Source of the DNA: Sporobacter sp963675425
Lineage (GTDB): Bacteria; Bacillota; Clostridia; Oscillospirales; Oscillospiraceae
DNA: 64,000 bases
Assembly: GCA_963675425.1 (NCBI GenBank)
Contig: OY776214.1
Location: 3,720,001 to 3,784,000, forward strand
Direction of reading: 5' to 3'
Below the pieces are notes generated by a model. That model worked only from the letters and a program-made list of their open reading frames with translations. It was not told where the DNA came from and ran no database searches. The first letter of the stretch is position 1; each line of letters starts with the position of its first letter. This document shows, one piece after another, positions 8,720 through 17,150 of this stretch. Made by a program: the position numbers and the translations under genes.

Positions 8720-10094
8720 CGATGAAAACAGCCTTGACACCCTTGTATGTCATATAGCAATCGAGCTTGGACGTCACCTCATACGGCGCGTGCATTGACA
8801 GGACCGGTACGCCCGCATCTATCGTATCAATGTTGCGATTGGCCATATACTTGGCAATGGTGCCGCCGCCGCCCTGGTCGACCTTGCCGAGCTCTGCCAT
8901 CTGCCATATGACGCCGTTTTGATCAAAAACGCGCCGGAGCATGCCAACCACCTCGGCCGAGGCGTCCGACGAGCCGGACTTGCCGCCGGAGCCCGTAAAT
9001 TTCAAAATGCCCATACCGTAGTTGAGCTTGGCGCTGTTACGCTTTTCGGACACGTCCGGGAAGTTCGGGTCGAACGCGTTGCACACATCGGCCGAGAGGC
9101 AAAAAGATTTTTCAAAGCAGTGGCGCAGCTTCACATTCTGGCTGTCGCACAAATCTTCCATAAAGCACTCAAACGCGGCCGACTGCATACCGGACACGCC
9201 GTCCGAGCCGATTTCTTCTTTATCGGCCAGAATACACACGGCCGTCTTTTTCGGCGTTTCGATATCGAGAACGGCTTTAAGCGCGGCGTACGCGCACGAG
9301 CGGTCATCCTGTCCGTACGAGCCGATCATTGACCGGTCAAATCCGATATCCTGCGCGCGGGACAGGGGCACGGCCTCCAGCTCCGCCGAGAGGAAATCGT
9401 CTTCCGTAATCCCATATTTTTCGTAGAGCAGCTGCAAAACCGTATGCTTGACGCGGTCTGTTTCCTTCTCCTCCCCCGTCGGACGGCTGCCGATGAGGAT
9501 GTTCAGGTTTTCACCGGTAAACGCCTCGCCGAGGGTCTTCTTGGCCTGCTCCTTGCCCAAATGCGGCAGCAGGTCTGTAATCGTGAAGGCCGGGTCGCCG
9601 TCTTCCTCGCCGAGCTTGATATCGATAGCGGAGCCGTCTTTTTTAATGACGATGCCGTGGAGCGCCAGGGGAAGCGTTACCCACTGGTATTTTTTAATGC
9701 CGCCATAATAATGCGTTTTGAAAAACGCCAGCTCACCGTCCTCGTACAGCGGGAGCTGCTTGAGGTCGATCCTCGGCGCGTCGACATGCGCACCGGCGAT
9801 ATTAACGCCGTCTGAGAGCGGCGACGTACCGATAACTGCCAGCATCAGCGCTTTTCCGCGCACGTTGTGATAAATCTTAAGGCCGGCCTTGAGCGTCATG
9901 CCCGGTTTATACGCTTTAAAGCCTCCGGCCTCGGCCATGGAAATGGCTTTTATGACGGCCTCGCGTTCTGTCTTGGCCGCGTCTAAAAAGGCTTTATAGT
10001 CCTCAGCGTATTTTTCAGTCTTGGCCTTTTCGTCTTCGCCAATAAGGTCATAAGCATTTTTCTTCGCGGAAAAAAGCTCTTCGCGTTTAAGCAT
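8712..10094 (-). CDS. apeA: M18 family aminopeptidase
   Basis: Dinuclear zinc aminopeptidase of 460 residues that removes N-terminal (often acidic) residues from peptides. Visible family features are GAHVDAPRIDLK (zinc His and catalytic Asp), ILADKEEIGSDGVSGM (Glu pair) and a C-terminal LSMHAPYEVTSKLD segment with the last zinc His. The start ATG overlaps the coaE stop by 8 bp (ATGCTTAA), and an AGGAGG lies inside the coaE end. Symbol apeA follows probable M18 aminopeptidase 1; apeB is possible. Likely co-transcribed with coaE and the dipeptidase. Confidence 0.9.
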   Translation of the reverse strand: MLKREELFSAKKNAYDLIGEDEKAKTEKYAEDYKAFLDAAKTEREAVIKAISMAEAGGFKAYKPGMTLKAGLKIYHNVRGKALMLAVIGTSPLSDGVNIAGAHVDAPRIDLKQLPLYEDGELAFFKTHYYGGIKKYQWVTLPLALHGIVIKKDGSAIDIKLGEEDGDPAFTITDLLPHLGKEQAKKTLGEAFTGENLNILIGSRPTGEEKETDRVKHTVLQLLYEKYGITEDDFLSAELEAVPLSRAQDIGFDRSMIGSYGQDDRSCAYAALKAVLDIETPKKTAVCILADKEEIGSDGVSGMQSAAFECFMEDLCDSQNVKLRHCFEKSFCLSADVCNAFDPNFPDVSEKRNSAKLNYGMGILKFTGSGGKSGSSDASAEVVGMLRRVFDQNGVIWQMAELGKVDQGGGGTIAKYMANRNIDTIDAGVPVLSMHAPYEVTSKLDCYMTYKGVKAVFIDV

Positions 10095-10692
10095 CGGTCG
10101 TTCCTCCTAAAATACTGATAATAAATGTACGGGCTTTATTTTCAAATTCTTCTACGGTATCACAGTCGCTGATAAGCACATAATCGCAGTTGTCATAGTA
10201 AAAGCTGTCGGGCTTCTGCGCGCTGATACGCATCCGCGCGTAGTCCTCGCTGATCCCGTCCCGCTCCATGATTCGTTTAACGCGCACCTCCGGCGGCGCC
10301 GTCACACCGATAATGATATCGCACTTTTCGGCGAGCCCGCTTTCTATAAGCAAGATGGCGTCCACCGCGGCAAGTTCCCCGCCGCCCGCCGCCCACGCGC
10401 TCAGCCGCCGGTCAACCTCCACGCCGACGAAGGCGTGGGTAATATTATTGAGTGCCTCCAGCGCTTCGGCGTCGTTAAATACGATCTGACCGAGCGCCTT
10501 TCGGTCGAGCGCGCCGTCCTTCACAACGCCGGGAAAGCGGGCGTCCAGTGTGCCGATCATATCAGCGCTGTTTTGAAGCAGCTCGTGATAGACGGCATCG
10601 CAGTCAATAACGAGCGCGCCGAGCTTTTTAAGCGCGCCGAGCGCCGAGGTTTTGCCGCCGCCGGTGCCGCCTGTTATACCTATTATTTTCAT
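10087..10692 (-). CDS. coaE: Dephospho-CoA kinase
   Basis: Catalyses the last step of coenzyme A synthesis, ATP-dependent 3'-phosphorylation of dephospho-CoA. 201 residues, the usual size. The P-loop GGTGGGKTS is at residues 8-16 and the CoA-site region begins DCDAVYHELL. A lid-type basic segment RVKRIMERDGISEDYARMR follows. It starts the short operon coaE, M18 peptidase, M20 dipeptidase. The stop overlaps the downstream start. Confidence 0.93.
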   Translation of the reverse strand: MKIIGITGGTGGGKTSALGALKKLGALVIDCDAVYHELLQNSADMIGTLDARFPGVVKDGALDRKALGQIVFNDAEALEALNNITHAFVGVEVDRRLSAWAAGGGELAAVDAILLIESGLAEKCDIIIGVTAPPEVRVKRIMERDGISEDYARMRISAQKPDSFYYDNCDYVLISDCDTVEEFENKARTFIISILGGTTDA

Positions 10693-10779
10693 ACTTCCAC
10701 CACAATATCATAAACGTTTTACGGATTGCGTCTGTTCATACGTGTTTCTGACTATTTTGCCTACACGAAAATAGCCGTA

Positions 10780-11415
10780 CTATTTTGGCCAGATTAATTT
10801 CATGCCCAAAACCTGTTCAATTTCCTCCGCCGGCAGTCCGCCGAGACGAAACAAAACCGGTTCATCGGTGGCAAGGCCCACGATCGTTGACTCAATCCCG
10901 ACCTGACAGGGTCCGCCGTCGACCACGGCGTCAATTTTTCCGTCAAAAACCGTCCGTACATCTTTGGCCGATTTTGGGCTGGTCTGCCCCGACAGATTCG
11001 CCGACGGCGATGCCAGCGGCACGCCGGCCAGCTTAATGAGCGCCAGCGTTTTCGGGTGATCAGGACAGCGCACGCCGACGGTATCGCCGCCGGCCGTGAC
11101 AATATCCGGCACGTTGTCTTTCTTTTTCAGCACAATCGTCAAAGGACCCGGCCAGAACTTTTCCGCCAGAGCATATGCCGCGTCGGGTATATCCCGGCAA
11201 AACAGCTCAACGTCAGCCATACCGGACACAAGCAGATTGATGGGCTTTGTCTCGGGCCGGCCCTTGACATCGTATATTTTTAAAACGGCCGACGCGTTAA
11301 GTCCGTCGGCCGCCAGTCCGTAAACCGTCTCGGTCGGCACGCCGACCAAGCCGCCGCTTTGAATGATTACGGCGGCGGCGGTCATATCATTATCTTTAAT
11401 AAGCAGGGTTTTCAT
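10780..11415 (-). CDS. tsaC: Threonylcarbamoyl-AMP synthase (Sua5/TsaC/YwlC)
   Basis: Makes L-threonylcarbamoyladenylate from Thr, bicarbonate and ATP for the t6A37 modification of tRNAs reading ANN codons. 211 residues, i.e. the catalytic YrdC domain without the extra C-terminal Sua5 domain. Motifs: VPTETVYGLAADG, KGRP (substrate-binding basic residues), SPSANLSG and the GIESTIVG segment. ATG 11415 is preferred over TTG 11421 because GAGGA lies 6 nt upstream. prfA is upstream on the same strand, a common clostridial neighbourhood. Confidence 0.92.
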   Translation of the reverse strand: MKTLLIKDNDMTAAAVIIQSGGLVGVPTETVYGLAADGLNASAVLKIYDVKGRPETKPINLLVSGMADVELFCRDIPDAAYALAEKFWPGPLTIVLKKKDNVPDIVTAGGDTVGVRCPDHPKTLALIKLAGVPLASPSANLSGQTSPKSAKDVRTVFDGKIDAVVDGGPCQVGIESTIVGLATDEPVLFRLGGLPAEEIEQVLGMKLIWPK

Positions 11416-11548
11416 GATCAATCCTCAGTCGGCCTCGCCGACGGCTCTTTTGCCAAAGGAGCTTTTTTCAGGCTTCATTCTCGCCTCTCTCGCTGAGCGA
11501 GCGTCGCACGCCGGCAGCGGTGGGAGATAATCTGCGACGCATAAACCG

Positions 11549-11600
11549 CCCTCATCCGTCACGGCTGACGCCGTGCCACCTTCCCCCAAAGGAGGCTTTT
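11549..11600. repeat. Dispersed palindromic intergenic repeat, copy 1
   Basis: Contains CCTCATCCGTCACGGC...GTGCCACCTTCCCCC, also found inverted at 21533-21585 and 51618-51745. It sits in the 280-bp gap between prfA and tsaC. The rest of the gap (11425-11700) is low-content sequence with smaller inverted repeats. No protein product is expected. Confidence 0.7.
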
Positions 11601-11702
11601 GAATCTTGCTTTGCCCCTGTAGAGGCCGATGCCTCATCGGTCTCGGGTATAGGAATGATCCCCCTATTCCTTAAAAAGGGAGGGGGTCAGGTGGGATCGG
11701 AT

Positions 11703-12764
11703 TTATTCTTCAATGGCCTTCAGCTTCTCCGTCTGCTCGGCCATAATGAGCGCGTCAACCACCTCGTCCAGATCGCCGTTTAAAACCTGCTCAAGCTTAT
11801 AAAGCGTCAGCCCGATGCGGTGATCGGTCAGACGTCCCTGGGGATAATTGTACGTGCGGATGCGCTCGCTGCGGTCACCGGTGCCGACCTGGCTTTTACG
11901 CTCGGCGGCCTGGGCCGCACACTGCTTGCGCTGCTCCTCCTCGTACAGGCGCGAGACCAGTATTTTCATCGCTCGCTCGCGATTTTTATGCTGGCTGCGC
12001 TCGTCCTGGCACTCCACGACAGTGCCGGTCGGCAGATGCGTAATGCGGATAGCGGACTCCGTTTTATTGACGTGCTGTCCACCGGCACCAGACGAGCGGA
12101 ACGTGTCAATCTGCAGGTCGGCGGGGTTGATCTCAAAGTCCACTTCCTCCATCTCCGGCAAGACCGCCACAGTGACGGTGCTCGTGTGGATGCGCCCGGA
12201 CGACTCCGTGTCCGGCACGCGCTGGACGCGGTGGACGCCGCTTTCATATTTCAGGCGCGAGTACGCGCCCTCGCCGATGATCATAAAGCTGACTTCCTTG
12301 ATGCCGCCGATCTCCGTATCATTCATATAGGCGATCTCTGTTTTCCATCGCTTGGAGTCCGCGTACATCGTGTACATACGATACAGGCAGTGCGCAAACA
12401 GCATCGCCTCCTCGCCGCCCGCACCGCCTCTTATTTCAATGATAACGTTTTTAGAGTCGTTGGGGTCCGACGGCAGAAGCAGGAGCTTGATCTCTTCTTC
12501 GATCTGCTCCATCTCACAGCGCTTTTTATCAAACTCGTCCTGCGCGACTTCCTTAAAATCAGGATCGCTGATCAGCGCGCAGGCCTCCGCCATCTCCCTT
12601 TGCGCCTTTTTATGACGGCGGTACGCCTCGACGACGGGATACAGCTCCTTTTGTTCGCGCGCTAGCTTCCCCGAAAGAGTAGGATCGGTATAGACGTTGG
12701 GGTCTTCCATCCGCTTTCCAAGCATTTCATATTTTTCTTCTATTTCAACAAGCCGTTCGAGCAT
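11703..12764 (-). CDS. prfA: Peptide chain release factor 1
   Basis: Recognises UAA and UAG and triggers hydrolysis of peptidyl-tRNA on the ribosome. 353 residues, normal RF1 length with no programmed frameshift (as RF2 would often have). The GGQ loop reads SGAGGQHVNK at about residues 226-235, followed by the typical TESAIRITHLPTG segment. SD AAGGAAG precedes ATG 12764. prmC, the usual neighbour, is not next to it here. Confidence 0.95.
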   Translation of the reverse strand: MLERLVEIEEKYEMLGKRMEDPNVYTDPTLSGKLAREQKELYPVVEAYRRHKKAQREMAEACALISDPDFKEVAQDEFDKKRCEMEQIEEEIKLLLLPSDPNDSKNVIIEIRGGAGGEEAMLFAHCLYRMYTMYADSKRWKTEIAYMNDTEIGGIKEVSFMIIGEGAYSRLKYESGVHRVQRVPDTESSGRIHTSTVTVAVLPEMEEVDFEINPADLQIDTFRSSGAGGQHVNKTESAIRITHLPTGTVVECQDERSQHKNRERAMKILVSRLYEEEQRKQCAAQAAERKSQVGTGDRSERIRTYNYPQGRLTDHRIGLTLYKLEQVLNGDLDEVVDALIMAEQTEKLKAIEE

Positions 12765-12903
12765 AATATCTTCCTTTAATCGTTATTTAAAACAGTATTA
12801 TTCGTATAAAATCTGATGTTAAATATTATCACACGCCCGCAAAATTGTAAACACTCGGACAGATTGGCAAGCAACGGTGTTCCACCGCTGCTTTGAGCTC
12901 TAT

Positions 12904-13422
12904 TCAGCGTATTGGAATGTCCTCATGCTCACGCCGGAAAAAGTCCAGAAATTCCTGATCTGTTTTTTCCACGAAGGCGTTTTTCAGCAAACGAAGATAC
13001 TGTACATTGCGGCCTGTCCCAATCCCCAGAGCATAATATTCCCCTAAGTCAATAAGCTCCGATATCTGATCATAGGTAAACTCGGTAACAAGCTTACCCT
13101 CCCGCACCTCTATATTGTCCGACAGGATAACGGTTCGCTGCCATTGGTCGGCTTCCTGCTGTTTTGACAGCAGCTTAAATTTTCTGTTGGCGATAACAAT
13201 ATCCCGGATGAACGCCTGATAAATACAAAGCAGGGACAGGAGAATAAAAATATACGACGAGACCGTATCGGTTTTTACAACTGACGAAACCGAGAGATAA
13301 AGCGTCACGATAAAAAGCAGAATCCACAGTGTTTTATAAATGTGACCGGCTTTTTTTACAGGATGCCTGACCCAATTTTTATATCTTTCTTTCGTTACCA
13401 GATAACTGTTTTCAAATGTCAC
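12904..13422 (-). CDS. YcxB-like two-TM membrane protein
   Basis: 172 residues with two adjacent hydrophobic segments (about 33-50 and 57-72) and a C-terminal PH-like soluble part (VREGKLVTEFTYDQISELID), the arrangement of YcxB-like proteins of unknown role. The start is GTG 13422 with AAAGGAG 6 nt upstream. It lies 26 bp downstream of the flavodoxin-ferredoxin gene and may share its transcript. No enzyme motif seen. Confidence 0.7.
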   Translation of the reverse strand: MTFENSYLVTKERYKNWVRHPVKKAGHIYKTLWILLFIVTLYLSVSSVVKTDTVSSYIFILLSLLCIYQAFIRDIVIANRKFKLLSKQQEADQWQRTVILSDNIEVREGKLVTEFTYDQISELIDLGEYYALGIGTGRNVQYLRLLKNAFVEKTDQEFLDFFRREHEDIPIR

Positions 13423-13448
13423 GGTTTACTCCTTTGTTGAAGGTTTGC

Positions 13449-14228
13449 CTACCCGTTTCCGTCCGGCCCCTTATACTGGGCGAGACTGTCGTGTTTTGAC
13501 ATAAGCGTGATAGCCTGAACGGGACACTGGTTGACACAACGGTAGCATAAAATACAGGTGTTCTGCGTTTCGACTGTCACATCTCCCAGCGTCAGGTTAT
13601 CCACTGGACAGGTTTTCACGCATAGCCCGCAGCGGATGCAGCGGGCCGGGTTGACTCGGAGCTTTTTTCTGTAATGGCTGACAAAAAACAATTGATACCA
13701 GAGCCGCTGGCCTAAAAAGCCCGCCAAAAAGCTGAACGGCCCCCAGCCGTTATGGACCGACCGTCCCTGACGCAAGCACTCCGCGCATCGGTCTATTTTT
13801 CGATTGGCCTTTTCAATTTTCGGCTCAATCTCCAAACCGTTTTTAATAGACATAATGGGCGGCATATTTATATTGGCCGGCATAGGAATATGCATGGATG
13901 CCAATAACCGGCCCGCATCTTTACGCACAAGCCTGTATGCCAGCCGGCCGCCGTCGCCTGAAAACAGAAACTGTGTTACGAGCGTGATCATATTTTTCCC
14001 AGCGAATAGCTGTTTGTTTGTTTTTAGAAAATCCCGCATGAGCAGCGGCATATCGCTGCCGTAAATCGGATACGCAACCAAAATCGTATCGAAGTCCTCG
14101 GCGGCACGCCTGAAATCCAGCGGCTCTTCTATGCTGTGCGCCCAGCTGCCGTCAAAGCCGCGCAAAAATCGCTCAACGGCGTATTTTGTGTTACCGGTAC
14201 CCGAAAAATAAACGGCAAAGATTTTCAT
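13449..14228 (-). CDS. Flavodoxin-ferredoxin fusion (EFR1-type)
   Basis: 259-residue electron carrier. The N-terminal half is a flavodoxin fold with an FMN phosphate loop (FSGTGNTKYA, residues 9-18). The C-terminus has two 4Fe-4S motifs, CIRCGLCVKTCP and CILCYRCVNQCP, as in bacterial ferredoxins. Its redox partner is unknown. SD AAGGAG before ATG 14228. It is followed by the YcxB-like gene. EFR1-family assignment rests on this domain order. Confidence 0.85.
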   Translation of the reverse strand: MKIFAVYFSGTGNTKYAVERFLRGFDGSWAHSIEEPLDFRRAAEDFDTILVAYPIYGSDMPLLMRDFLKTNKQLFAGKNMITLVTQFLFSGDGGRLAYRLVRKDAGRLLASMHIPMPANINMPPIMSIKNGLEIEPKIEKANRKIDRCAECLRQGRSVHNGWGPFSFLAGFLGQRLWYQLFFVSHYRKKLRVNPARCIRCGLCVKTCPVDNLTLGDVTVETQNTCILCYRCVNQCPVQAITLMSKHDSLAQYKGPDGNG

Positions 14229-14290
14229 GATAATCTCCTTGAATATAGCGTGGCGGTTATGTGTTTCTTCACTTCTTAATGATTAAAGGC

Positions 14291-14707
14291 TCAGCTTCCT
14301 TCAACCATCGCCTCAAGCTCAGAGAGCATTTCCTCGGCATTTATAATTTCCTTGTAGTGCCAATTGGAGTTCAAATAGCAGGTATTTTGCTCCCCAACAT
14401 ATAAATTAATATACTCGAACTCTTTCAGGTCAATAAGGCTAATATAAAACGCGACTTCATTTACATGAAAGCCGGTATCCTTTTGCCGCACACGCCGGCA
14501 TTCATATCGACTGACGAGCTCTATAAGCGCTCGTTCGTCAATTTCGTCCTTTATATCGTTCCCGTAATAATCAACCTGGGAAACGACTGTATTCCCGGGA
14601 TTTTTTAAAATGCTTTGAGGCCGCCCCGGTGTCATCAATATATAGGTGATAACGGTCAATCCTAAAACGATACAGGCTATAACAGTAATTGTTATCTTTT
14701 TTCTCAG
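14291..14707 (-). CDS. Small membrane-anchored protein, unknown function, probable CTG start
   Basis: I do not recognise the family. From TTG 14659 the protein has 122 residues but no ribosome binding site and only part of a hydrophobic segment. In frame 48 nt upstream is CTG 14707, preceded by GGAGGTGA with a 7-nt gap. Starting there gives LRKKITITVIACIVLGL..., a basic start plus a full membrane anchor, and 138 residues. The soluble part contains a YECRRVRQKDTGFHVNE stretch and an acidic C-terminus. Other explanations are a sequencing error or start at 14659. It lies just downstream of the structured RNA and may be read through from it. Confidence 0.5.
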   Translation of the reverse strand: MRKKITITVIACIVLGLTVITYILMTPGRPQSILKNPGNTVVSQVDYYGNDIKDEIDERALIELVSRYECRRVRQKDTGFHVNEVAFYISLIDLKEFEYINLYVGEQNTCYLNSNWHYKEIINAEEMLSELEAMVEGS

Positions 14708-14789
14708 GAATCGATCACCTCCGCCATTTTAACTAATTATACCATAATAATCGTCTGACTTAAAGGTTACAGCCATCGCCACAAATAGC

Positions 14790-15078
14790 ACAACCCCGCA
14801 TCCGTCCATCGCGGATGCGGGGCTATCGACCGTGTGCACTTATCAATACGATAAATCCACCTTTCCTCTCTAAGATCTCAAGTTTCAATGAGCACACATT
14901 CCTGACGCAGCAAGCGCGCATTTCCCGGATGAAAGACAAGCTTTGTCTCCGGCTACGCAACGGATTTCGTATCCCTTCTGCCGTAAACGATGAATTAAAC
15001 TTCAGATCGCCGAGAATTTAGTCCCGAAAGGGATTGACTTCCGGGATCATTACGTTCCACATCGGAATCACCCTTTCT
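14790..15078 (-). ncRNA. Candidate structured non-coding RNA (about 285 nt)
   Basis: A perfect-consensus promoter (15085-15113) drives a region with no meaningful reading frame on the minus strand. The predicted RNA contains several local hairpins (for example AGACAA-AGC-TTGTCT, and TCCCG...CGGGA) and a long-range pairing of GATCTGAAGTTTAA with TGAAACTTGAGATC. It ends at an 11-bp GC stem (14794-14822) with only a weak T-rich tail. No SRP, tmRNA, RNase P, T-box or common riboswitch core was recognised. Possible families to test are raiA and 6S RNA. It could also be a long 5' leader of the gene at 14291. Confidence 0.55.
14794..14822 (-). terminator. GC-rich hairpin at 3' end of the structured RNA
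   Basis: Perfect 11-bp inverted repeat CCCCGCATCCG/CGGATGCGGGG with a 7-nt loop. On the minus strand it is followed by TTGTGCTATTTG, a poor T tract, so termination may be leaky into the gene at 14291. Confidence 0.5.
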
Positions 15079-15084
15079 GTATAC

Positions 15085-15113
15085 ATTATACTTCCACAGT
15101 TCGTTTTTGTCAA
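15085..15113 (-). promoter_or_regulatory. Consensus sigma-A promoter of the structured RNA
   Basis: TTGACA (15113-15108), 17-bp spacer, TATAAT (15090-15085). Both hexamers are perfect, the strongest such match seen in the window. Confidence 0.85.
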
Positions 15114-15352
15114 GATTATTTGTTTATTATTTATAACTATTTGCCACTTTTTAAAGGCTGCATGTTGCTTATGCCGGTAAATCATGATAGCATGCCGGCA
15201 TAATGGACCAGCCGCTTTACCGGTTTAGAAAAGACCGATTTCGTTTTGCCGGTTGGTTTGATTGATTACCATTATTAATAATGTATCGTTTACTGTACAG
15301 CGGCGCTTGTGTCCCGGACCGCGGCGCTGTTTATTATTGAGGAGGCAGCTAC

Positions 15353-16957
15353 ATGCTGAAGTTAACCGATCTAAAAATACCCGTGTCTTCCCCGGACAGC
15401 CTAAGCTCGCATATCGCATCCTGGCTTGGTGTACCGGAGCCGGCGGTCCGCTCCGTAACAATCTTGAAAAAGAGCATTGACGCGCGGCATAAAAGCGACG
15501 TTTCGTTTATCTATACAGCCGCTATCAAGTCAGACAGCGAAGACTGGCTATTACGTTCAAAGCCCAAGCTTGTTTCGCCGTATACGCCGCCCGATGCCTA
15601 TCGTTTCCCCTACGACGGCCTGACCAGCGAGCTTCGGCCGGTCATTGTCGGCATGGGGCCGGCGGGGCTTTTCGCCGCGTTGTGCCTGGCGCGGGCCGGG
15701 CTGCGTCCCGTCATTCTTGAACGCGGCCGGCCGGTCGAGGAGCGCATGCGCGACGTTGAACACTTTTGGACAACAGGCGCGCTCGACGAGCGCTCCAACG
15801 TGCAGTACGGCGAGGGCGGCGCGGGGACGTTTTCAGACGGCAAATTGACGACAGGCATCCGCGATACGCGCATTCCATTTGTTCTGCACAGCCTCGTCAG
15901 ACACGGCGCGCCGGAGGATATCCTGTATCTGGCCAAGCCGCACATCGGCACGGACCGTCTGCGCGGCGTCGTGGCCTCGATCCGGCGCGAGCTGCTGGCA
16001 CTCGGCTGCGATATTCGATTCGGCCACCGGCTGGACGGTCTTCGTTTCGAAAACGGATGCCTCAAGGAAGCCACCGTCTGCCCGGAAAGCGGTTGTTACA
16101 CATTAAATATAGATCAGATGATCCTCGCGCCCGGCAACAGTGCGCGTGATACATTTAAAATGCTCATGGACAGCGGCGTCAGGCTGTCGCCCAAAAGCTT
16201 TTCGGTCGGCGTACGCATCGAGCATCTTCAAAGCGAGATCGATCTGGCACAGTACGGCCAGGCCGCTACGCTCGGTACGCTCCCCGCCGCAGACTACAAG
16301 CTGGCCGCGCATCTGAAAAACGGACGGAGCGTGTATACCTTCTGCGTTTGCCCCGGCGGGCGCGTGGTCGCCGCTGCGTCGGAGGCCGGCCATCTTGTCA
16401 CAAACGGGATGAGCGAATACGCCCGCGACGGTGAAAACTGCAACGGCGGCCTTCTCGTCTCCGTCACCCCGGCTGATTTTAACGGTTCGCCGCTATCGGG
16501 CGTGGCGTTCCAGCGACGGCTGGAACGTGACGCTTTTTTGCGTGGCGGCGGCGATTACAGAGCCCCGGCCCAGCGCGTCGGTGATTTTCTGAGTGCACGC
16601 GCGTCCGCCGGACACGGACGCGTCGTCCCGACGTATACCCCGGGCGTAACCTGGTGCGACCTCCGCGAGGTACTGCCGCCGGTTGTGTGCAACAGCCTCG
16701 CCGAGGCGCTGCCGCAAATGGACAGGCGCATACGCGGCTTCGCGCATCCAGACGCGGTGATGACGGCGGTCGAGACACGCAGCTCGTCCCCGGTTCGGAT
16801 TGACCGAGACGACTACGTATCCTGCGGGTTTAAAGGGCTTTATCCATGCGGCGAGGGGGCCGGCTATGCGGGGGGAATCATGTCCGCCGCCGTTGACGGC
16901 ATCCGCGCTGCAGAGGCTCTTTGTGACAGACTTTTCTCAACGCAACCCGATAGTTAA
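15353..16957 (+). CDS. FAD-dependent dehydrogenase (COG2509 type)
   Basis: 534-residue flavoprotein. A short N-terminal domain (1-95) precedes the dinucleotide-binding GMGPAGLFAAL (about 100-110). Further marks are ERGRPVEERMRDVE, GGAGTFSDGKL, and a C-terminal FAD-contact segment YPCGEGAGYAGGIMSA. The substrate is unknown; such proteins are annotated as FAD-dependent dehydrogenases. SD GAGGAGG upstream of ATG 15353. It stands alone between the structured RNA and the hydrogenase operon, with no visible terminator before the hyd promoter. Confidence 0.85.
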   Translation: MLKLTDLKIPVSSPDSLSSHIASWLGVPEPAVRSVTILKKSIDARHKSDVSFIYTAAIKSDSEDWLLRSKPKLVSPYTPPDAYRFPYDGLTSELRPVIVGMGPAGLFAALCLARAGLRPVILERGRPVEERMRDVEHFWTTGALDERSNVQYGEGGAGTFSDGKLTTGIRDTRIPFVLHSLVRHGAPEDILYLAKPHIGTDRLRGVVASIRRELLALGCDIRFGHRLDGLRFENGCLKEATVCPESGCYTLNIDQMILAPGNSARDTFKMLMDSGVRLSPKSFSVGVRIEHLQSEIDLAQYGQAATLGTLPAADYKLAAHLKNGRSVYTFCVCPGGRVVAAASEAGHLVTNGMSEYARDGENCNGGLLVSVTPADFNGSPLSGVAFQRRLERDAFLRGGGDYRAPAQRVGDFLSARASAGHGRVVPTYTPGVTWCDLREVLPPVVCNSLAEALPQMDRRIRGFAHPDAVMTAVETRSSSPVRIDRDDYVSCGFKGLYPCGEGAGYAGGIMSAAVDGIRAAEALCDRLFSTQPDS

Positions 16958-17019
16958 TGTCAAATTTATACAAAATATCGACAAACTTTTGTTTATATTG
17001 TTCTCTTACCGTTTCAAAT

Positions 17020-17037
17020 TAGTTAAAAATTTAACAT
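17020..17037. promoter_or_regulatory. Rex-like operator upstream of hydrogenase operon
   Basis: TAGTTAAAAATTTAACAT matches the Rex consensus TTGTTAA-N4-TTAACAA at the whole GTTAA-N4-TTAACA core, differing only near the ends. It lies 7 bp upstream of the -35 of the hyd promoter. Rex is the NADH/NAD+ sensing repressor of fermentative genes in Firmicutes. Confidence 0.6.
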
Positions 17038-17044
17038 AAATCTA

Positions 17045-17073
17045 TTGCAATTTTATTACTCAAGGTTTAATAT
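17045..17073 (+). promoter_or_regulatory. Promoter of hydCBA
   Basis: TTGCAA, 17-bp spacer, TAATAT. It lies 77 bp before the hydC start codon and immediately follows the Rex-like site. Confidence 0.65.
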
Positions 17074-17150
17074 AGGTAACTGGTGTGGATATGGAAAAGC
17101 CGTATCCAGATGAAATCCCGAGCAAATCAAACGGTTAAAGGAGAACGGAA

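Noticed and set aside
14790..15078. Structured RNA as a T-box, SRP RNA, tmRNA or RNase P RNA
   Set aside because: The diagnostic cores (T-box GGGTGG-ACCGCG, SRP GGTCCGGAAGGAAGC, tmRNA tag, RNase P GAGGAAAGTCC) were not found. AGAGAGGAAAGGTGG only partly resembles the RNase P core.
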